This document shows positions 43,829 through 56,259 of a stretch of 64,000 nucleotides of DNA, one piece after another. Position 1 is the stretch's first letter; every line of letters begins with the position of its first letter. A program made the position numbers and the translations under genes. Below the pieces are notes generated by a model, which was not told the origin of the DNA, searched no databases, and saw nothing but the letters and a program-made list of their open reading frames with translations. Where the stretch lies: NCBI GenBank assembly GCA_022559845.1, contig CM040126.1, forward strand, positions 140,500,064-140,564,063, given 5' to 3'. This DNA comes from Amorphophallus konjac (lineage: Eukaryota > Streptophyta > Magnoliopsida > Alismatales > Araceae).

Positions 43829-44241
43829 CATTAGGTATGTCTAGGGTCATATATGAGTCGGTGTGTTTTCCTTGTGTGGTTTGTTTGCATGGTTTGTGTG
43901 TCGTTTGTCTGCATGTGTCTTGTGCAAGCTCGTTGTCGTTCTCTTATGAGTAAGAGGCGAGTGGACTCATTCGATGAGTATGGGATCGGTTCTACATCTA
44001 TACCCGGATCAGTCACCTATAGGGACTCAGCGGTGATTCCTAGTGAGTCCACTCGCCCGGAGAGTGCCCCACCCGGAGTGTCCGCCTCTAGCCCATGGCA
44101 GCTTGCGCATATCGAGTATATATGGAATGAGCAGGTGACGGTCACTTGGACTGGAGCATACCCGCGCTACTTGGCACGGTGACGGATCCGCCGGAGTACT
44201 CGAGCATCCATACCCCTACTCGACGGGGTCGAGTTCCTCCC
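43829..44241 (+). other. A-right region between its ORF and the 3' LTR
   Basis: A short frame at 43853-44182 (109 aa) begins with about 20 hydrophobic, Cys-rich residues (CVFLVWFVCMVCVSFVCMC) that could form a membrane segment; the rest is unremarkable. I do not call it a gene. Nothing else stands out. Confidence 0.4.
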
Positions 44242-44254
44242 ACCCGGGGAGAGT
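44242..44254 (+). other. Polypurine-like tract of A-right
   Basis: ACCCGGGGAGAGT immediately precedes the LTR start TGATGGG. Confidence 0.6.
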
Positions 44255-46315
44255 TGATGGGAATCGACGCCGAGCCAGTACTTTTCATATTGCATTTATA
44301 TCCTTTAGTTTATTTTTATATTCACGGGAAAGTATACGCGCAATTGTACGGCTTTATCGGCCAATGCGTCATTCCCACGGATTGTGTGGGTTTCTATGTA
44401 ATTTGTCAGTAGGACCAGCAAGGGCCCCCCCAGCCCTTTCCCATTGGTCCATGTCATCCATGTGGGGCTGGTCAACCATCCTAGGTGGCCATCTAGAAGG
44501 GTTGAATGCCATTTGACCACATGGGAGACAAGTGGCTTAATTAATCCAAGGTGGGTTACCTACCTCACCTACCCATTCAACCCCCATTAACCATGGTCAA
44601 GGGGGCGCCCCTCTCCCCTTAGTATTTTATTAATTTTTGTGTGTCATTCACACTTAATCCCAGCCCTTCAATCCCCAACCCTTGATCCAAGGGTCCACAT
44701 TAGATTAGAATGGTAGCATATATAAGCTTGTATTTTCATGAGAAAATCAATGAAAAATCAGAATTTTTGTGAATGCTAGAAGGCTTCTTACGCCCCCTTC
44801 CTCTCTCCTCCTGGTTTCCTCTTCTCAAACCCCCAATTCTAGAGTGTATCAATATTCCATCTCCCCCTCTCAACTTCTGATCATCACCGGTGCCGCCGCC
44901 GCCGCCGTTCGTGCCGCCTTCGAGCCGCCGTGAAACCGTTCTCGGTGTTCTGTCCTGTTGGATAGAGGTATCTTCCAGAAATTTATGCTATCAGCCACGG
45001 CCTCTTAGTGGTCTGCAATGTTTGTGGTGTGTTCTTCCCTTGTATCCCAAGCTCCACCTAAATTGTCACGCCCAAATTCCATCGTTTAGTATTTTCCCAT
45101 TTTCGTGCATCTTTCATTCATAGTTCTATTTTGTCTCTGTCTACAGTGATAGCAGCCCTGTGTTTCTTCCCTCTGACCCTCTATTTGATTTTTGTTAGGG
45201 CTCTCAATTATATTGAGAGTTCTGTCTATCATTCCCTACATCCACCATTTTTCTTGATTTTTTATCCGCCCTCTATCTATTTTTAAAAATTCATGTGCTA
45301 TCTCTGCTATAGTGTTTTCAGTCAGATCCCAAATCCGACCACCCTCCACTTCCAAAATCAAAACAAATCACCACCACCTCTAAATCTAGATCCAAAAATA
45401 GTCCTGGTTTCCTTACTTGATTTCCTACAACTTTCATGAACAAGTCGAAGTCTGAATTAGAGGTCTTCATATCGGTCAAAGGCAATCCACAGGAAAGTTC
45501 CCTGCTAGTCTGAGAGTTCAGACACTGTACAGCAGCAACCTTCAAAATTCGACAATCAGAAGTACATGCTTGATTATTTTTCTATAATGACCTTGGGTTG
45601 AAGCCCTTCGAAGCATCTTTCCAACGGCGCCCGTTTCGTCACATTCCGACGTCGGGGCTGATCGCAGCGTCCGTTCTCGCCGGAGCACGTGCCGAAAAAT
45701 AGAACCGGCAGGTCCGTGGCCGGTTATTCCGACCGGTGCCGATCGGAGCCGCCCGGCCTCCGGCCGGCGAACCAGCATGCCGCCAGCCCGGGGAGCGCTT
45801 CCCTAAGTGTCCCTACTACAGCGGTGCCACCGGGTCCCACACGGCCCCTCCGGACAGCACGTGGGCCCCACAGTCACAAGTTCGGGTGCTGCCGAAGAGA
45901 CGCGAGAAGTCGCCCGTCAACCCGAATTCGGTCCTCCCGGGCCCGTTTGTGTAGCCCTTTACCTCCCTGCGTGGAGTGGGCAGTAATTCATTTGCTGTAA
46001 TATGGTGTATTAATTGTCCCGGGAGTACGAGTTTCGGCCGGGTCCGTCGTCCTCGCTCCTTACTTGGCATTTTGCCTACTTCATATATATTTGTTTATGC
46101 CGCTGCTAGAGAGCATGTGTAGGGATATCTAGCTCACTTTATATGTTCATTACCGCTGCTGCGAGAGAGAGCGTGACCGTCCCGTGACCCGATCCGGGCA
46201 CAAGTGAGAGCCGACCACCCTAGCTCATTGCTGGTTTCTCAACCGCGCACATCCGACGCTTCCCTCATTAAGGGACAATCACGAGCTTGTCGTGTCCATG
46301 GTCTAGTCCCGCATC
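44255..46315 (+). repeat. 3' LTR of A-right (2.06 kb)
   Basis: Starts TGATGGGAATCGACGCC and ends CCCGCATCA. Homologous throughout to the reverse complement of 774-2841. It ends five bases before a TGTT that may start the D LTR. Confidence 0.85.
44719..44725 (+). promoter_or_regulatory. TATA box of the A-right LTR
   Basis: TATATAA, matching 2399-2405 in A-left. Confidence 0.6.
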
Positions 46316-46454
46316 AGTATCTGTTCCTCTTGGTTCTTAAAGTTTATATTTGCATATTGAATTCCTTTTCCATCTCCCTTTCATCATAAGCATTATTTCT
46401 CTTCTTTCTCCACGTTTTTCACTGGTTTTCATCATTTAAATTTCCTCCCAATCT

Positions 46455-46461
46455 TATAAAA
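46455..46461 (+). promoter_or_regulatory. TATA box of the D LTR
   Basis: TATAAAA within CTTATAAAACGCCC. The LTR dyads lie 240-320 bp downstream, so they would be transcribed. Confidence 0.55.
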
Positions 46462-46693
46462 CGCCCAGAGGGGTTAAAAAACCAAAACCTCCCGGTATTT
46501 CCCTTTCCTTTTGATGATATTGTGTTTATTGAAGAATTGATGCTATATTGTCTAAAGGGCTAATTTGGGTTATTTGTTCTTGTTCTCTACGTCTTGGGCA
46601 GGTTTACAGGTTCTTTGCACGAGGCCCAAGTCTTCTAGCCGGCTGGAAGAGTTGGAGTTAAAAGGATTCGCGCTTTGCTACTGCAGGTTATTT

Positions 46694-46779
46694 GACGGTC
46701 TTGTGCAGGCGCGTCATATTCTTCCAGCAGTCTATCGAGCAACCGTCACTTCCAAGTGACGCACAGGGTTCTGGCCGTT
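46694..46779 (+). repeat. 22-bp dyads of D, LTR pair
   Basis: Dyads at 46694-46715 (GACGGTC / GCGCGTC) and 46758-46779 (GACGCAC / GGCCGTT), each with an 8-nt centre and starting 64 bp apart. Confidence 0.75.
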
Positions 46780-47220
46780 ACTTTCAGCTGACCTGCAGGT
46801 TTCTTTGATCTTTCCTCTCCCGTGGGCGGGTGCTTCATCCACCTATTTCCAAGGTATTTTCAGGTCTTTGGCTTGTTTTTACTTTGGTGGCGATCACATC
46901 TTTCTTAAGTATTGGGCATTAGCTTTCTCTTTCGCATCTCACATCTTTTATTTCTTTGCTTGTTCCACCCCCTTGCGGTGTGTTTCTATTTACTCCTTGC
47001 TCCACGCCCCGGCGTGTGTTTTTCCTTTATTCCTTAGCTTACTTTGGTTGAGATAGCATGCCCATGCTACAGCTTGCTTTGGTTGCCTAGGTTCATGATC
47101 ACATGTTCATAGGTTGAGTGCAGATCTTTGATTATTTGCTTGTCATCTTGCTACATATCATCATTAAGACCCCAAGAAAAAGAAGATAGAGAAGCAAAAT
47201 AAAATCAACATATAATTTTT

Positions 47221-47238
47221 TGGCGATCACGGTGGGAC
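47221..47238 (+). other. Primer binding site of D
   Basis: TGGCGATCACGGTGGGAC resembles the B site (TGGCACGCCCGGTGGGAC) in a Tat-like form. Ten bases separate it from the LTR end. Confidence 0.7.
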
Positions 47239-48282
47239 GGCTTGTGCCAATCGTGCTTTTGATTCCTGTTAAACCTACCATCATCTCTTGTGTTGTTCCC
47301 CTCCCATTTTCCTCTTATTTCCTGTTGATCCTGGTTCTCTGAGCGTTCTAACGGCCCTGTATCCCTGCGTTGGAGTCCTCTGACGCAGGGTCATTAGACC
47401 GCCATATCTATTCTGCTGCGAGAGTTTTCATGGTCTTTTCTTGTTACTTCTGGTTGATTTTGGCTCTCTGGCTCATTTGACGGTCCTACCTCCTTGCGTT
47501 ATATTACTTCTGGCGGTCTGGTCTTCGACCGTTATTTTATTCTGACGCAGGGTTCCTCGACCGTTATACTCCAGAAAGGTACGCATCCGAGGTGCATTTA
47601 TTTCCGCAGTTTCTACTGTGACTCTTTGCTTGGGTGATACTTGACTTCCTCCTTGCTTTGTTTCATATCTCCATATCATTGCGTGCATTATTGTTTGTTA
47701 GATCATAGGCTAGACTTTACATGCACTCCGGTGCACATAGGGGCATTCCTACATTCATATCTTAGATTGCATTTTCCTACCTTGTTGTGAGGACCTCTCG
47801 TCTACATATTCCTTGGGGCCGACTAGGAAATCACACCAGGGACGTCCATAAGTCCCCGCGAGCCGTGGATTCCCACACCGACGCTGGGCTGGTTGTACCT
47901 TTCCCACCCCGTGTCTAGGGTTGCATAAGTGAAGGAGTGATTACACTTAGAGTCAAGCCAAGTCCCATACCCATCTCCTGTTAGGAACCCATTGTTGAGA
48001 GCACATTTCAATCAATTCACTAAAGTTCCGAAGGAGAAATCACAAGAATCTTGCTGCATCATCTTAAAACAACTTGGTTGACTTGGGGTGTCTTCATCTT
48101 TTATCACTTACATCTTTTGTTAAAACATCCGAGTTTGGTTACTCATTGTGTGATTGTTTGTGTTGATTGTTTGCATCGTCAAGGTTGTCCGTTGCATGTG
48201 GAGTTGCTTTCGTCCATCCGAACCATCTCCTCAAGTCAATTCCTTCTTCACGTTCTATTCCAATCCTCTCTTCGAGTCCGCC
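47239..48282 (+). other. Leader of D (about 1.04 kb), with five dyads
   Basis: No credible ORF before the gag ATG at 48283. Dyads start at 47350, 47382, 47479, 47512 and 47544. Confidence 0.65.
47350..47565 (+). repeat. 22-bp dyads of D, leader cluster (5 copies)
   Basis: Start-to-start spacing is 32, 97, 33 and 32 bp. The best copy, 47512-47533, has arms GGCGGTC and GACCGTT. Confidence 0.8.
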
Positions 48283-50199
48283 ATGGCATCATTCAATCCT
48301 CCCCGTTCCCAACAGGACTCTCTTCCTCAAGGGCTCCTTGAAAACCCTCCTAGGGTTATCACCTTTTTTTCTGGAGAGGGGACTACCCCTCTTCCATCCT
48401 CCACTTCTATAGAAGGTGGTCAAGCTATCCCTTCTCTCTCCACTCCTTCCGCGGGCTCCATTCTTCAGATGATGGCCCAATTGGATCCGACCCAACTTCA
48501 AGTTCTTTATCAGGCCATGCAAGGGTCCAACGCATCTCCTTCTAACTCCAACCCTCCTATCGATCCATCTAGAATTAGTGGGCCCTCTGTCCAGCCCACT
48601 CCGATTGATCTCACCTCGGTCCAACCCCGGACCATCACTTTCACAGGCATGGAGACGGGCCAATCTTCCAACTCAGCCTATCAATCTTTTGATAAAGGGA
48701 AGTCACCAGTCCCTTCCTTTGCTCAGGTGGATCATCATACATCGGGCCCGATAGCTCCGCAAGTTCTCATGGGCCCTTCAGATTTCTTGCGCCCTCAGCA
48801 AGGGGTGGCTCAAGCCCATTCTAATCTGGGCCAGTCTCAGGCCCAATATCCTTCTTATGAGCCCCCCATCTCTACTGTTTATCCCTCCACTCCTGCCTAT
48901 GGGCTTCCACCTTCTGCCACAATCGTTCCATCTGCTCCTCAAATTCAATCAGCGTCCTTCACTACCCCTGCTCCCTCCCGAGAGCAGGACTTGCTTGATA
49001 AATGGGCCACCATGCAGCAACAACTCGATTTCCTCCAGAAGCGGGTTGGCCCACAATCTTTGGCAGATATTCCTGTCCCGAGCTTTCAGAACATTCGGTT
49101 CCCTCCGCAATCAGAGCTCCCCAGCTATCGCAAGTACGACAGGAACGGCAATCCCTTCATTCATGTGAGGGATTTTCTATATGAGCCGGCGCAGTTCCAA
49201 TATGATGATCGCCTTATGGCGTACTTATTCCGCCGATCTTTGGATGGTGTTGCTCTGGAGTGGTTCTACTCTTTGCCATTAGAGGAGGCTGAAAGTTTCA
49301 AGGTAGTAAATGACAAATTTATCCAGCGGTTCCAAGACAGGGTCGGCCCGGAATACTCATTTACAGATCTAGTAGCCGAGAATATGAAGCCAGATGAGGA
49401 GTTCGCCACTTATGCAGACAGGTTGAGATAGATGGCTGCTAGAGTGCCTGGCCACATTCCGGAGGAAGAGAAGGTCAAGCTGCTCATTTCAAATGCTACC
49501 CCGACCTTCAGGAACATCGTGGCAATGAATGATATAGCTAACATGCGTCAACTCTACAGCCGGGCGCGCTTCATACAAACCCAGTTCAAGGATTCTCCCA
49601 TACACGCCTTATTTGAAAACCAAAAGCCCAAATATCACAAGAAACCACAAGGGCCGGTTACCGAGGGGGTCCAGACAAACGAATAGGTACAAGCCATTGC
49701 CTTTCCATTCCAAGCCGCACCATTCCGCTTCCCCCAAAACCCCCGCACTCCACAAAATCCCGCCTCATAGAACTTTCAAGCCGCTCCACAAAACCCTCCG
49801 CCTGCCTTCACCATTCCATAAAACACCTTCATCGCTCCACAACAACAACCACCACCTCCACAATACCACAATGTCCCTCCACCCAACGGCTATGACAACA
49901 ATCCGAACAACAAGCGCCCGGCTCCCAAGAGGGCACAATATCCTCCACTGCCAGAGACCCTCACGGATATCTTCTCAGCTCTTATGTCGGTGAATGTAAT
50001 TCAACTTCCTCCGGAACGGCCTAACTGGAACCCAGCCGTTGATCAAACGAAATATTGCATGTTCCATAGGCAGCCAGGCCACACTATCGAAGGATGTTAT
50101 CAGTTCCGGGATCTGGTATACGATCTCCATGAATGGCAGAGAATCGATTGGGCCGAGATGCATCGGGCCATTTTTGAAATCAAAGAGAAAAGAAGGTAG
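48283..50199 (+). pseudogene. gag: gag of D (several nonsense codons)
   Basis: Start is set at 48283 (ATGGCATCATTC), because upstream in-frame sequence is leader-like. A Pro/Ser/Gln-rich N-terminal third precedes the capsid domain at about 49080-49600 (VRDFLYEPAQFQYDDRLMAY, then ALEWFYSLP). The zinc knuckle near 50056 follows C-x2-H-x4-H-x4-C. In-frame stops at 49429, 49684, 49768, 49819 and 50197 mostly stand where Gln would fit in a Q/P-rich tract (CAG to TAG, CAA to TAA). The frame is otherwise continuous. Confidence 0.88.
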
Positions 50200-51699
50200 T
50201 CGCCAAGGCAGCAAGTGCCGTAGCAACAAGCACCGCAGCCACATCAGCTACCACCGCAACAGCAACTACAACAGGCTCAGGATCTGGGGATCCATCAAAA
50301 TCTGATGCCAAATCATCCGCCTGCTCCACAACAACCCCAGCCGCCGGCCCCGGCTCAAGTGAACGTAGTTCAACCCCCGGCCCCTAGTGCCGAGTGGTCT
50401 TTTGATGACGATGGCGCCACACCGCAAGTCATGGCTCTCCACCACAACCACCGCAATCCTCTTACCCCCTCCTTCATCCTTCCCTCACACCCAATACCCT
50501 CTCCACTTGTCCTCCCATTTACACCCGCTCCAACAAATTCACTACCACCCACCACTCTGTCATACCCTCCGCCACTTTCCCCCGCTGCCATCATCATGCC
50601 ACCACTCAACCCTTCACCTGTCTTTACGCTCCCTCCACCCGCACCAACACTCATCACCATCCCGCCATTCACCAGTCCTTCATCCATCATCCGCTCACCA
50701 CCGCCTATTACCCCCACTAACCTCACACTCCACCAAATCATCTCCCCTACACGGCCTACTCCGCTTATTCACCCCGCAGGACCCATCATACTATCCACCG
50801 ATGCCGCGGCCGCTACATGTTACGCCTTAAGGAGCGGGAAGTTATTTCATCGGAATTATCCTACTAACTCCAATCCCCAGTCCTCTCAGCCAACAGTCGA
50901 GCAAGAAGAAACTGAACCTTTGCCGGGCACTCAATATGACTTGCTACATCATCTGGATCGAGTGCCCGCTAAAATATCTGTGCCGGAGCTGATCAAAAGG
51001 TCTACCCTTCACCAGGATGCACTGAGAGATTTCTTACAGAAGGTAATGGTCAGCGAAGACATGGCAGTCGATAGTTTACCGACTGCACTGGCTACTATCT
51101 CAAAGGGGCCGGTGATTACATTTTCAGAAACCGAGCTAGCACCTCCGGAAGCACGGCAGATGCCACTCTGCATTACAATCACTCTGAACAAAGTCAGCAT
51201 TGAAGCAGCGCTGGTTGACACAGGGGCTTCAATCAATGTGTGCCCACTCAGTACCCTCTGAGCTTGCAGCATATCTGAAGAGTTATTACGACCTACCCCT
51301 ACCACTATAGCAGCATATGACAACTCAAGGCGAGCATGTCACGGGGTGGTCACTATCCAAGCAGAGCTCGGACCCCTTACAATGGCCGTGGAATTCTATG
51401 TACTAGACATTGACCCTATGTTCAAGGCTATTTTAGGTTGTCCATGGCTGGATACGCTCGGTGCCGTGCCCTCCACCGCACATCAGTGCGTCAAATGCCC
51501 TTTCCAAGGGAGGGTCATCAAGGTCAAAAGCCTATCTACAGTGCAATCGGTTAAGGCCATTTCAGAACAGATTCTTCCTACACTTTGGCCAAGCAGCCGA
51601 CCCGTCATATCAGTGCTGTACTTAAACTTCCCTTGGGCTTATACACCTCCTAGGCCCATCACTACTCCAGTTAACATCAAGATGAAGCCCCAGATCTGA
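50200..51699 (+). pseudogene. pro: Proline-rich linker and aspartic protease of D
   Basis: Same frame as gag. A Pro/Ser/Thr tract (50305-50830) precedes conserved spacer helices (QYDLLHHLDRVPAKISVPEL), then protease with active site VDTGASINV (about 51217) and ILGCPWLDTLGAVPSTAHQC. Stops at 50221 (TAG), 51259 (TGA, inside the protease) and 51697 (TGA). Confidence 0.85.
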
Positions 51700-52554
51700 G
51701 ACTCAAAAGGCTGGAACATTATACTGAAACTGGGCTACCAACCGGGGAGAGGCCTCGGTGCACAATTACAAGGAATGACCAAGCCCATACCCAAGGGAAG
51801 AAAGATGGGCAGGAGAGGTCTTGGCTACAAAGAAACCGCATTACCTATGATGGGTGATTCTGGGCCACTCACCTGGGACTACCGTCAGCACTTTGTCCGA
51901 GGGCCTCTTCAGCCCGACACATTAGCTCTGCAGCCAACTCCGTTAGAGAGAAATACAGTATGTCCGATTGCAAGTCCTTCGCCGGCACTAAAAAGGCCAG
52001 AACATGATATGCTTGATTATGGTCAAGCCCTTCAGGGGTTGTTTCATGAAGAAGACTGCCAAAAGAAGCAAGAGGTTCGGCTCATGCAATGGAGACCGAA
52101 GAAGCGGCCAGACGATGATCCACGGGAGGAGGGGAGCTCGCCAATTGTCTTTCCTTGGTCTCCCTCCCAATCTCTCCTCCAACAATGGGAGTTCTTACCC
52201 CGTCTTCCTCCTATCATGGTAAATCCATCCTTCGTTGATCCGCCCGAGATTCTGTTTGTTCTTTGCGCTCGCGGGCACTGCCCGCCCATTGATCTATCCA
52301 CTCTATTCACTCCTCCTCCTCCCAACGCCCAACTCCACGAGATGTGGTTCTCATCTTCCGATCCCATCTTTGACTGCATCTTCCCTGAGCTATTCCCTAT
52401 GCAGCTCCCGCCTCCTCCATCTTGCTGTATAGTCTCTGCTGATCTCCAAAAAAAAACGTCAAATTCAAAATGGAGATTTCAGTGGAAGATTATGCTACCC
52501 TATCTCCATCCTCGTCCCAGGGGCAAGAGTCCCCTGCTCCTTCCCATCCACTAG
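51700..52554 (+). pseudogene. G-patch domain and linker of D
   Basis: Same frame as protease. GYQPGRGLG, then QGMTKPIP and GRRGLGYKE are a G-patch, a glycine-rich nucleic-acid-binding module known after protease in several retroelements. A long linker with acidic and Pro-rich parts follows to 52554. G-patch domains often stimulate reverse transcription. Confidence 0.82.
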
Positions 52555-52750
52555 GTCTCCTTTCTCCTAAGTTAGGATTAGGGTCTATCGAGTCTAGGGA
52601 AGTAAAATTAGTTAGGTCTAAAGAAGTAGGGTCTTGTTCTAGGTCATCCAACCCTTCCTCCTCTGAGCCGCGCCCGCTTGCGCGTCCTCCCAAATCTGTT
52701 CCTGATAGGTTCTTGCAAGACCTAGCTTAGCACTGTCATGCCCTTTTAAA
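52555..52750 (+). other. Gap between D protease/G-patch and RT frames
   Basis: The gag-protease frame closes at 52554 and the RT frame opens near 52751. A separate frame (52470-52730, Ser-rich) bridges it. Ogre-type elements splice an intron between protease and RT, so an intron is possible, but no donor or acceptor pair is convincing. Confidence 0.4.
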
Positions 52751-55700
52751 ATGTCTGGAGAAGAAATAGAAGGGGCGTGGGGCGAAGACGGACTCGATGT
52801 CTATGAAAAAGATCCCATTAATGAGGACAGCAATGTAGATGACACTGCCGATCTGTAGGCACAAGGACTGAAGAGATTCGATGAGCCGTCGACGGCAGTG
52901 GACGAACCTACGAAAGAAATCAATCTGGGAACCGAAGAAGACCCCAGGCCCATCATTATTGCTGCTAATCTCCCTCCACAAGTAGAAGAAGATTTGATCA
53001 AAGTTCTAAGGGAGTATAGCTATTCCTTCGCCTGGTCTTATGAGGACATGCCAAGTCTTGACCCCTCTTTAGTGGAACATCGACTTGTGCTTAAACCAGG
53101 GGCAACACCTGTCAAACAACGGTCAAGAAGATTTCACCCCCACATGGCCTTGAGGATCAATGAAGAAGTTGACAAGTTATATAAGGCCAGATTCATTAGA
53201 GTTGTCCTATATCCTCAGTGGGTGGCAAACATAGTCCCTGTCATCAAGAAGGATGGAAATGTGCGTATTTGCATCGATTTTAGGGATCTCAATAAAGCAT
53301 GTCCCAAGGATGATTTCCCGCTGCCTCACATTGATGTCTTGGTCGACAGTACCGCCGAGTACGAATCGTTGTCATTTATGGATGGTTATTCGGGCTACAA
53401 TCAAATCCATCTCGCTCCAGAAGATCAAGAGAAAACCTCCTTCACCACGCCCTGGGGCACGTACTGTTATGTGGTTATGCCGTTCGGTCTGAAGAACGCG
53501 GGCGCCACCTATCAAAGGGCGATGATGGCCATCTTCCACGACATGATGCACATCTATATAGAAGCTTACGTGGATGACATTCTGGTGAAGTCAAGAACCA
53601 AAGAGAACACCCCTCTATCCTGGCAAAGGTGCTGCAAAGAGCCAGGGAGTACAAGCTTAAGATGAATCCGAAGAAGTGTGTATTCGGAGTCTCCTCAGGG
53701 AAGCTGTTAGGTTTCATAGTGAGCAAACGGGGGATCCAGATTGATCCTAACAAAGCACAGGCCGTCATGGATATGCCTCCGCCTAAGAACATTACGGAAC
53801 TTCAAGGATTGATCGGTAGATTGCAATTCATCAGAAAATTCATATCCCAGCATTCTCAAAGGTGCCGTCCATTTTATGAATTGCTTAAGGCGGGGGTTAC
53901 GTTTGAATGGAATGAAGATTGTCAAAAGGCCTACGAGGACTTGAAGGAATATCTATCCAATCCCCCGGTTTTGCAACCTCCTATCCCTGGGAAACCCCTA
54001 ATCCTATATATCTCGGTCATTGAGGACTCCCTAGGGGCGGTATTAGCACAAGTAGATGATGAAGGGAAAGAGCGGGCTGCGCATTACCTCTCTCGGTTGT
54101 TTAATCCAGCTGAATCCAGATACACCGCTAGGGAGAAGACTTGTGCCGCCTCAGTGTGGGTAGCTCAGAAGCTTAAACACTATTTTCTTGCCCACACAGT
54201 TAGGTTGATCTCTAGAATGGACCCGATTCGCTATCTCTTAGAAAAGCCCGTCCTTTCTAGTAGGTTGGCTCTTTGGCAGAGCTTCCTCTCTCAGTTCGAC
54301 ATCACCTTTGTTGTTCAGAAGGCGGTCAAAGGATATGCCATTGCTGAGCATCTCGCTCATCTCCCCATTCCTCACACCGATTCCATCCAGGATGATTTCC
54401 CTGATGAGCATCTTTCTGTTATCTCTCATCACCCCTTCTGGTCTCTGCACTTCGACGGTGCACTCAATTCTCAAGGCCGAGGGATCGGTGCTGTTCTGCT
54501 TACTCCAGAGGGGGTGACCATTCCCTTTGCTTATCAACTGCGATTTCCTGCCACCAACAACATCGCTGAGTATGAGGCTCTCCTGGCTGGACTAAAGCAC
54601 GCCTACCTCTTAGGTGCGCGTTATTTAAACATTATAGGAGATTCTCAGCTCGTCCTACGGTAAGTCCTATCCACTTACCGTACTCGTGACCCCAAACTCA
54701 AGCCCTATCAAGATCTGGTCACGCTCCTTGCCAGGCAATTCCGTAAGCTGATCTATATCCATACTCCCCGTTCTCTAAACATTCTAGCTGATGCTCTGGC
54801 ATCCCTTGCTTCTTCCCTATCTTTCCCTCTCAGTCGGAGCACTGAGACTATCATCGTTCAGAGGTTGGACGCACCCTCTCTTCAGGATCCTTGGTATATC
54901 CATCTTAGGAAATCTGTAGAGGCAAGAGCTGAGAAGGAAGATCTTAAGGAAGTATCTTTAACAGAGCTAGAAGAGATCCTGGACGAAGAAGAGTTGCCTT
55001 GGTATCATGAAATAGAGTTGTTTTGTAAGGAGGGATTGTTCCCAGAAGGGGCAACTGCTGAGCAACACAAGTCAATCAGAAGAGCCGCCGCAAGGTATAC
55101 TATTGTCGCTGGAGAACTGTACAGGCGCGCTACTAATGGGATGCTCATGAGATGCTTAGATGATATTGAAGCTTGGAAGGTGGCTGAAGCAGTCCATTCT
55201 AGTGAGTGTGGGGGTCATGTCAATGGCCAGGCTCTAGCGAAGAAGATCCTAAGGCAGGGCTACTATTGGCCCACTCTAGAGGAAGATTGCTCCCTCTATG
55301 TCCGGAGGTGTCTTAAGTGCCAACTCCACGCTGATAAAATTCATTCTCCAGCTTCATCTCTCCATCCTATGACCGCTCCTTGGCCATTCTCTATGTGGGC
55401 CTTTGACGTTGTCGGCCCGCTCGGTGATCCTAATTCCCAGATCAAGCAGAAATCCTTTATCCTTACCGCCACTGAGTACTTCACCAAGTGGGCTGAAGCT
55501 GAGGCGTACGCAGAGATCAAAGCTACAACTGTGTGCCGCTTTATTATGAAGAATATCATCTCGCGGTTCGGAGTGCCAAGCAGCATCATCACCAACAACG
55601 GACCCCAGTTCATTTCTCAAGAGCTCAAGGACCTATGTAAGAAGTTCAATTTTGCATTGCATCATTCATCTCCATATTATCCTCAAGGCAATGGTCAAGC

Positions 55701-56259
55701 CGAGGCCACTAATAAAACCCTTCTTAAAATCATCAAGAAAACATGTGAAGCTCATAAATTTTCTGATTGGCCAGAAAGATTAGTGGAAGCTCTGTGGGCT
55801 TACCGCACCTCCGTCCGTACCCCTACGGGACAAACTCCCTATTCTCTTACCTACGGGATGGAGGCGGTGCTCCCATATGAGATCCTGATCCATTCCCTTA
55901 GAGTGCAGCTTGATAAGGAACTTAATCTCGATGAACGTCGAGAGGCGTTGCTGGTTCAGTTGGAACTCTTAGATGATAAGAGGATGAATGCGGCCGATCA
56001 TGTATCCATTTATCAGAAGAGGGTTTCGCGTTATTTTCAAAAGAAGGTAATCGAACGTAAGTTTCAAAAAGGTGATATGGTTTTGAAACAAAAATTCATT
56101 CGGTCTGCAGGTCCTAGGTCTAAATTACAACCTAATTGGGAAGGGCCGTTTGTCGTAAAAGAAGCTTATCCGGGAAATGCTTATCGTTTAGTAAACGCAG
56201 AAGGTGAGGAGCTCTCTCACCCGTGGAATGGGTTGTATCTTAAGCGTTTCTTTCCTTAG
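52751..56259 (+). pseudogene. pol: RT, RNase H, second RNase H and integrase of D
   Basis: RT motifs: IDFRDLNKACPKDDFP, FMDGYSGYNQI, FGLKNAGATYQRAMM and YVDD. A frameshift near 53605 moves to the 53629 frame. The first RNase H (LYISVIEDSLGAVLAQ) lacks the usual first catalytic Asp; the second starts near 54430 (LHFDGALN, NNIAEYEALLAG, IGDSQLVL) and is interrupted by TAA at 54661-54663. Integrase has the HHCC finger (HSSECGGH.., CLKCQ), FDVVGPL and NGQAEATNKTL, but the second catalytic Asp is Asn: IITNNGPQF, codon AAC at 55594-55596. TAG also at 52856-52858. Confidence 0.9.

Larger units (their letters stand above)
42842..46315 (+). mobile_element. A-right: 3' portion of a family A element
   Basis: It holds an unrecognised ORF, a polypurine tract and a 3' LTR that is the inverted homologue of the A-left LTR. 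No primer site or 5' LTR is in the window; the left limit is taken from the end of E gag similarity and a stop at 42839-42841. It is a truncated copy, not the same insertion as A-left, because the two LTRs face opposite ways. Confidence 0.65.
46321..47210 (+). repeat. 5' LTR of D (start uncertain)
   Basis: It ends CAACA ten bases before the primer site. TGTT at 46321 would make matching TGTT..AACA ends, but U3 would be only about 135 bp, so the true start may have been displaced by A-right. Two 22-bp dyads lie at 46694 and 46758. Confidence 0.5.

Noticed and set aside
43853..44182. 109-aa ORF with hydrophobic N-terminus as an env-like protein
   Set aside because: A single Cys-rich hydrophobic run from T/G-rich sequence; no signal-peptide cleavage site, second membrane segment or known fold. 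Noted only within the region entry.
47350..47565. Dyads as a CRISPR array or as transcription terminators
   Set aside because: The conserved part is two inverted arms, the variable part is only 8 nt, and spacing includes 64-97 bp gaps; no T-run follows as in a terminator.
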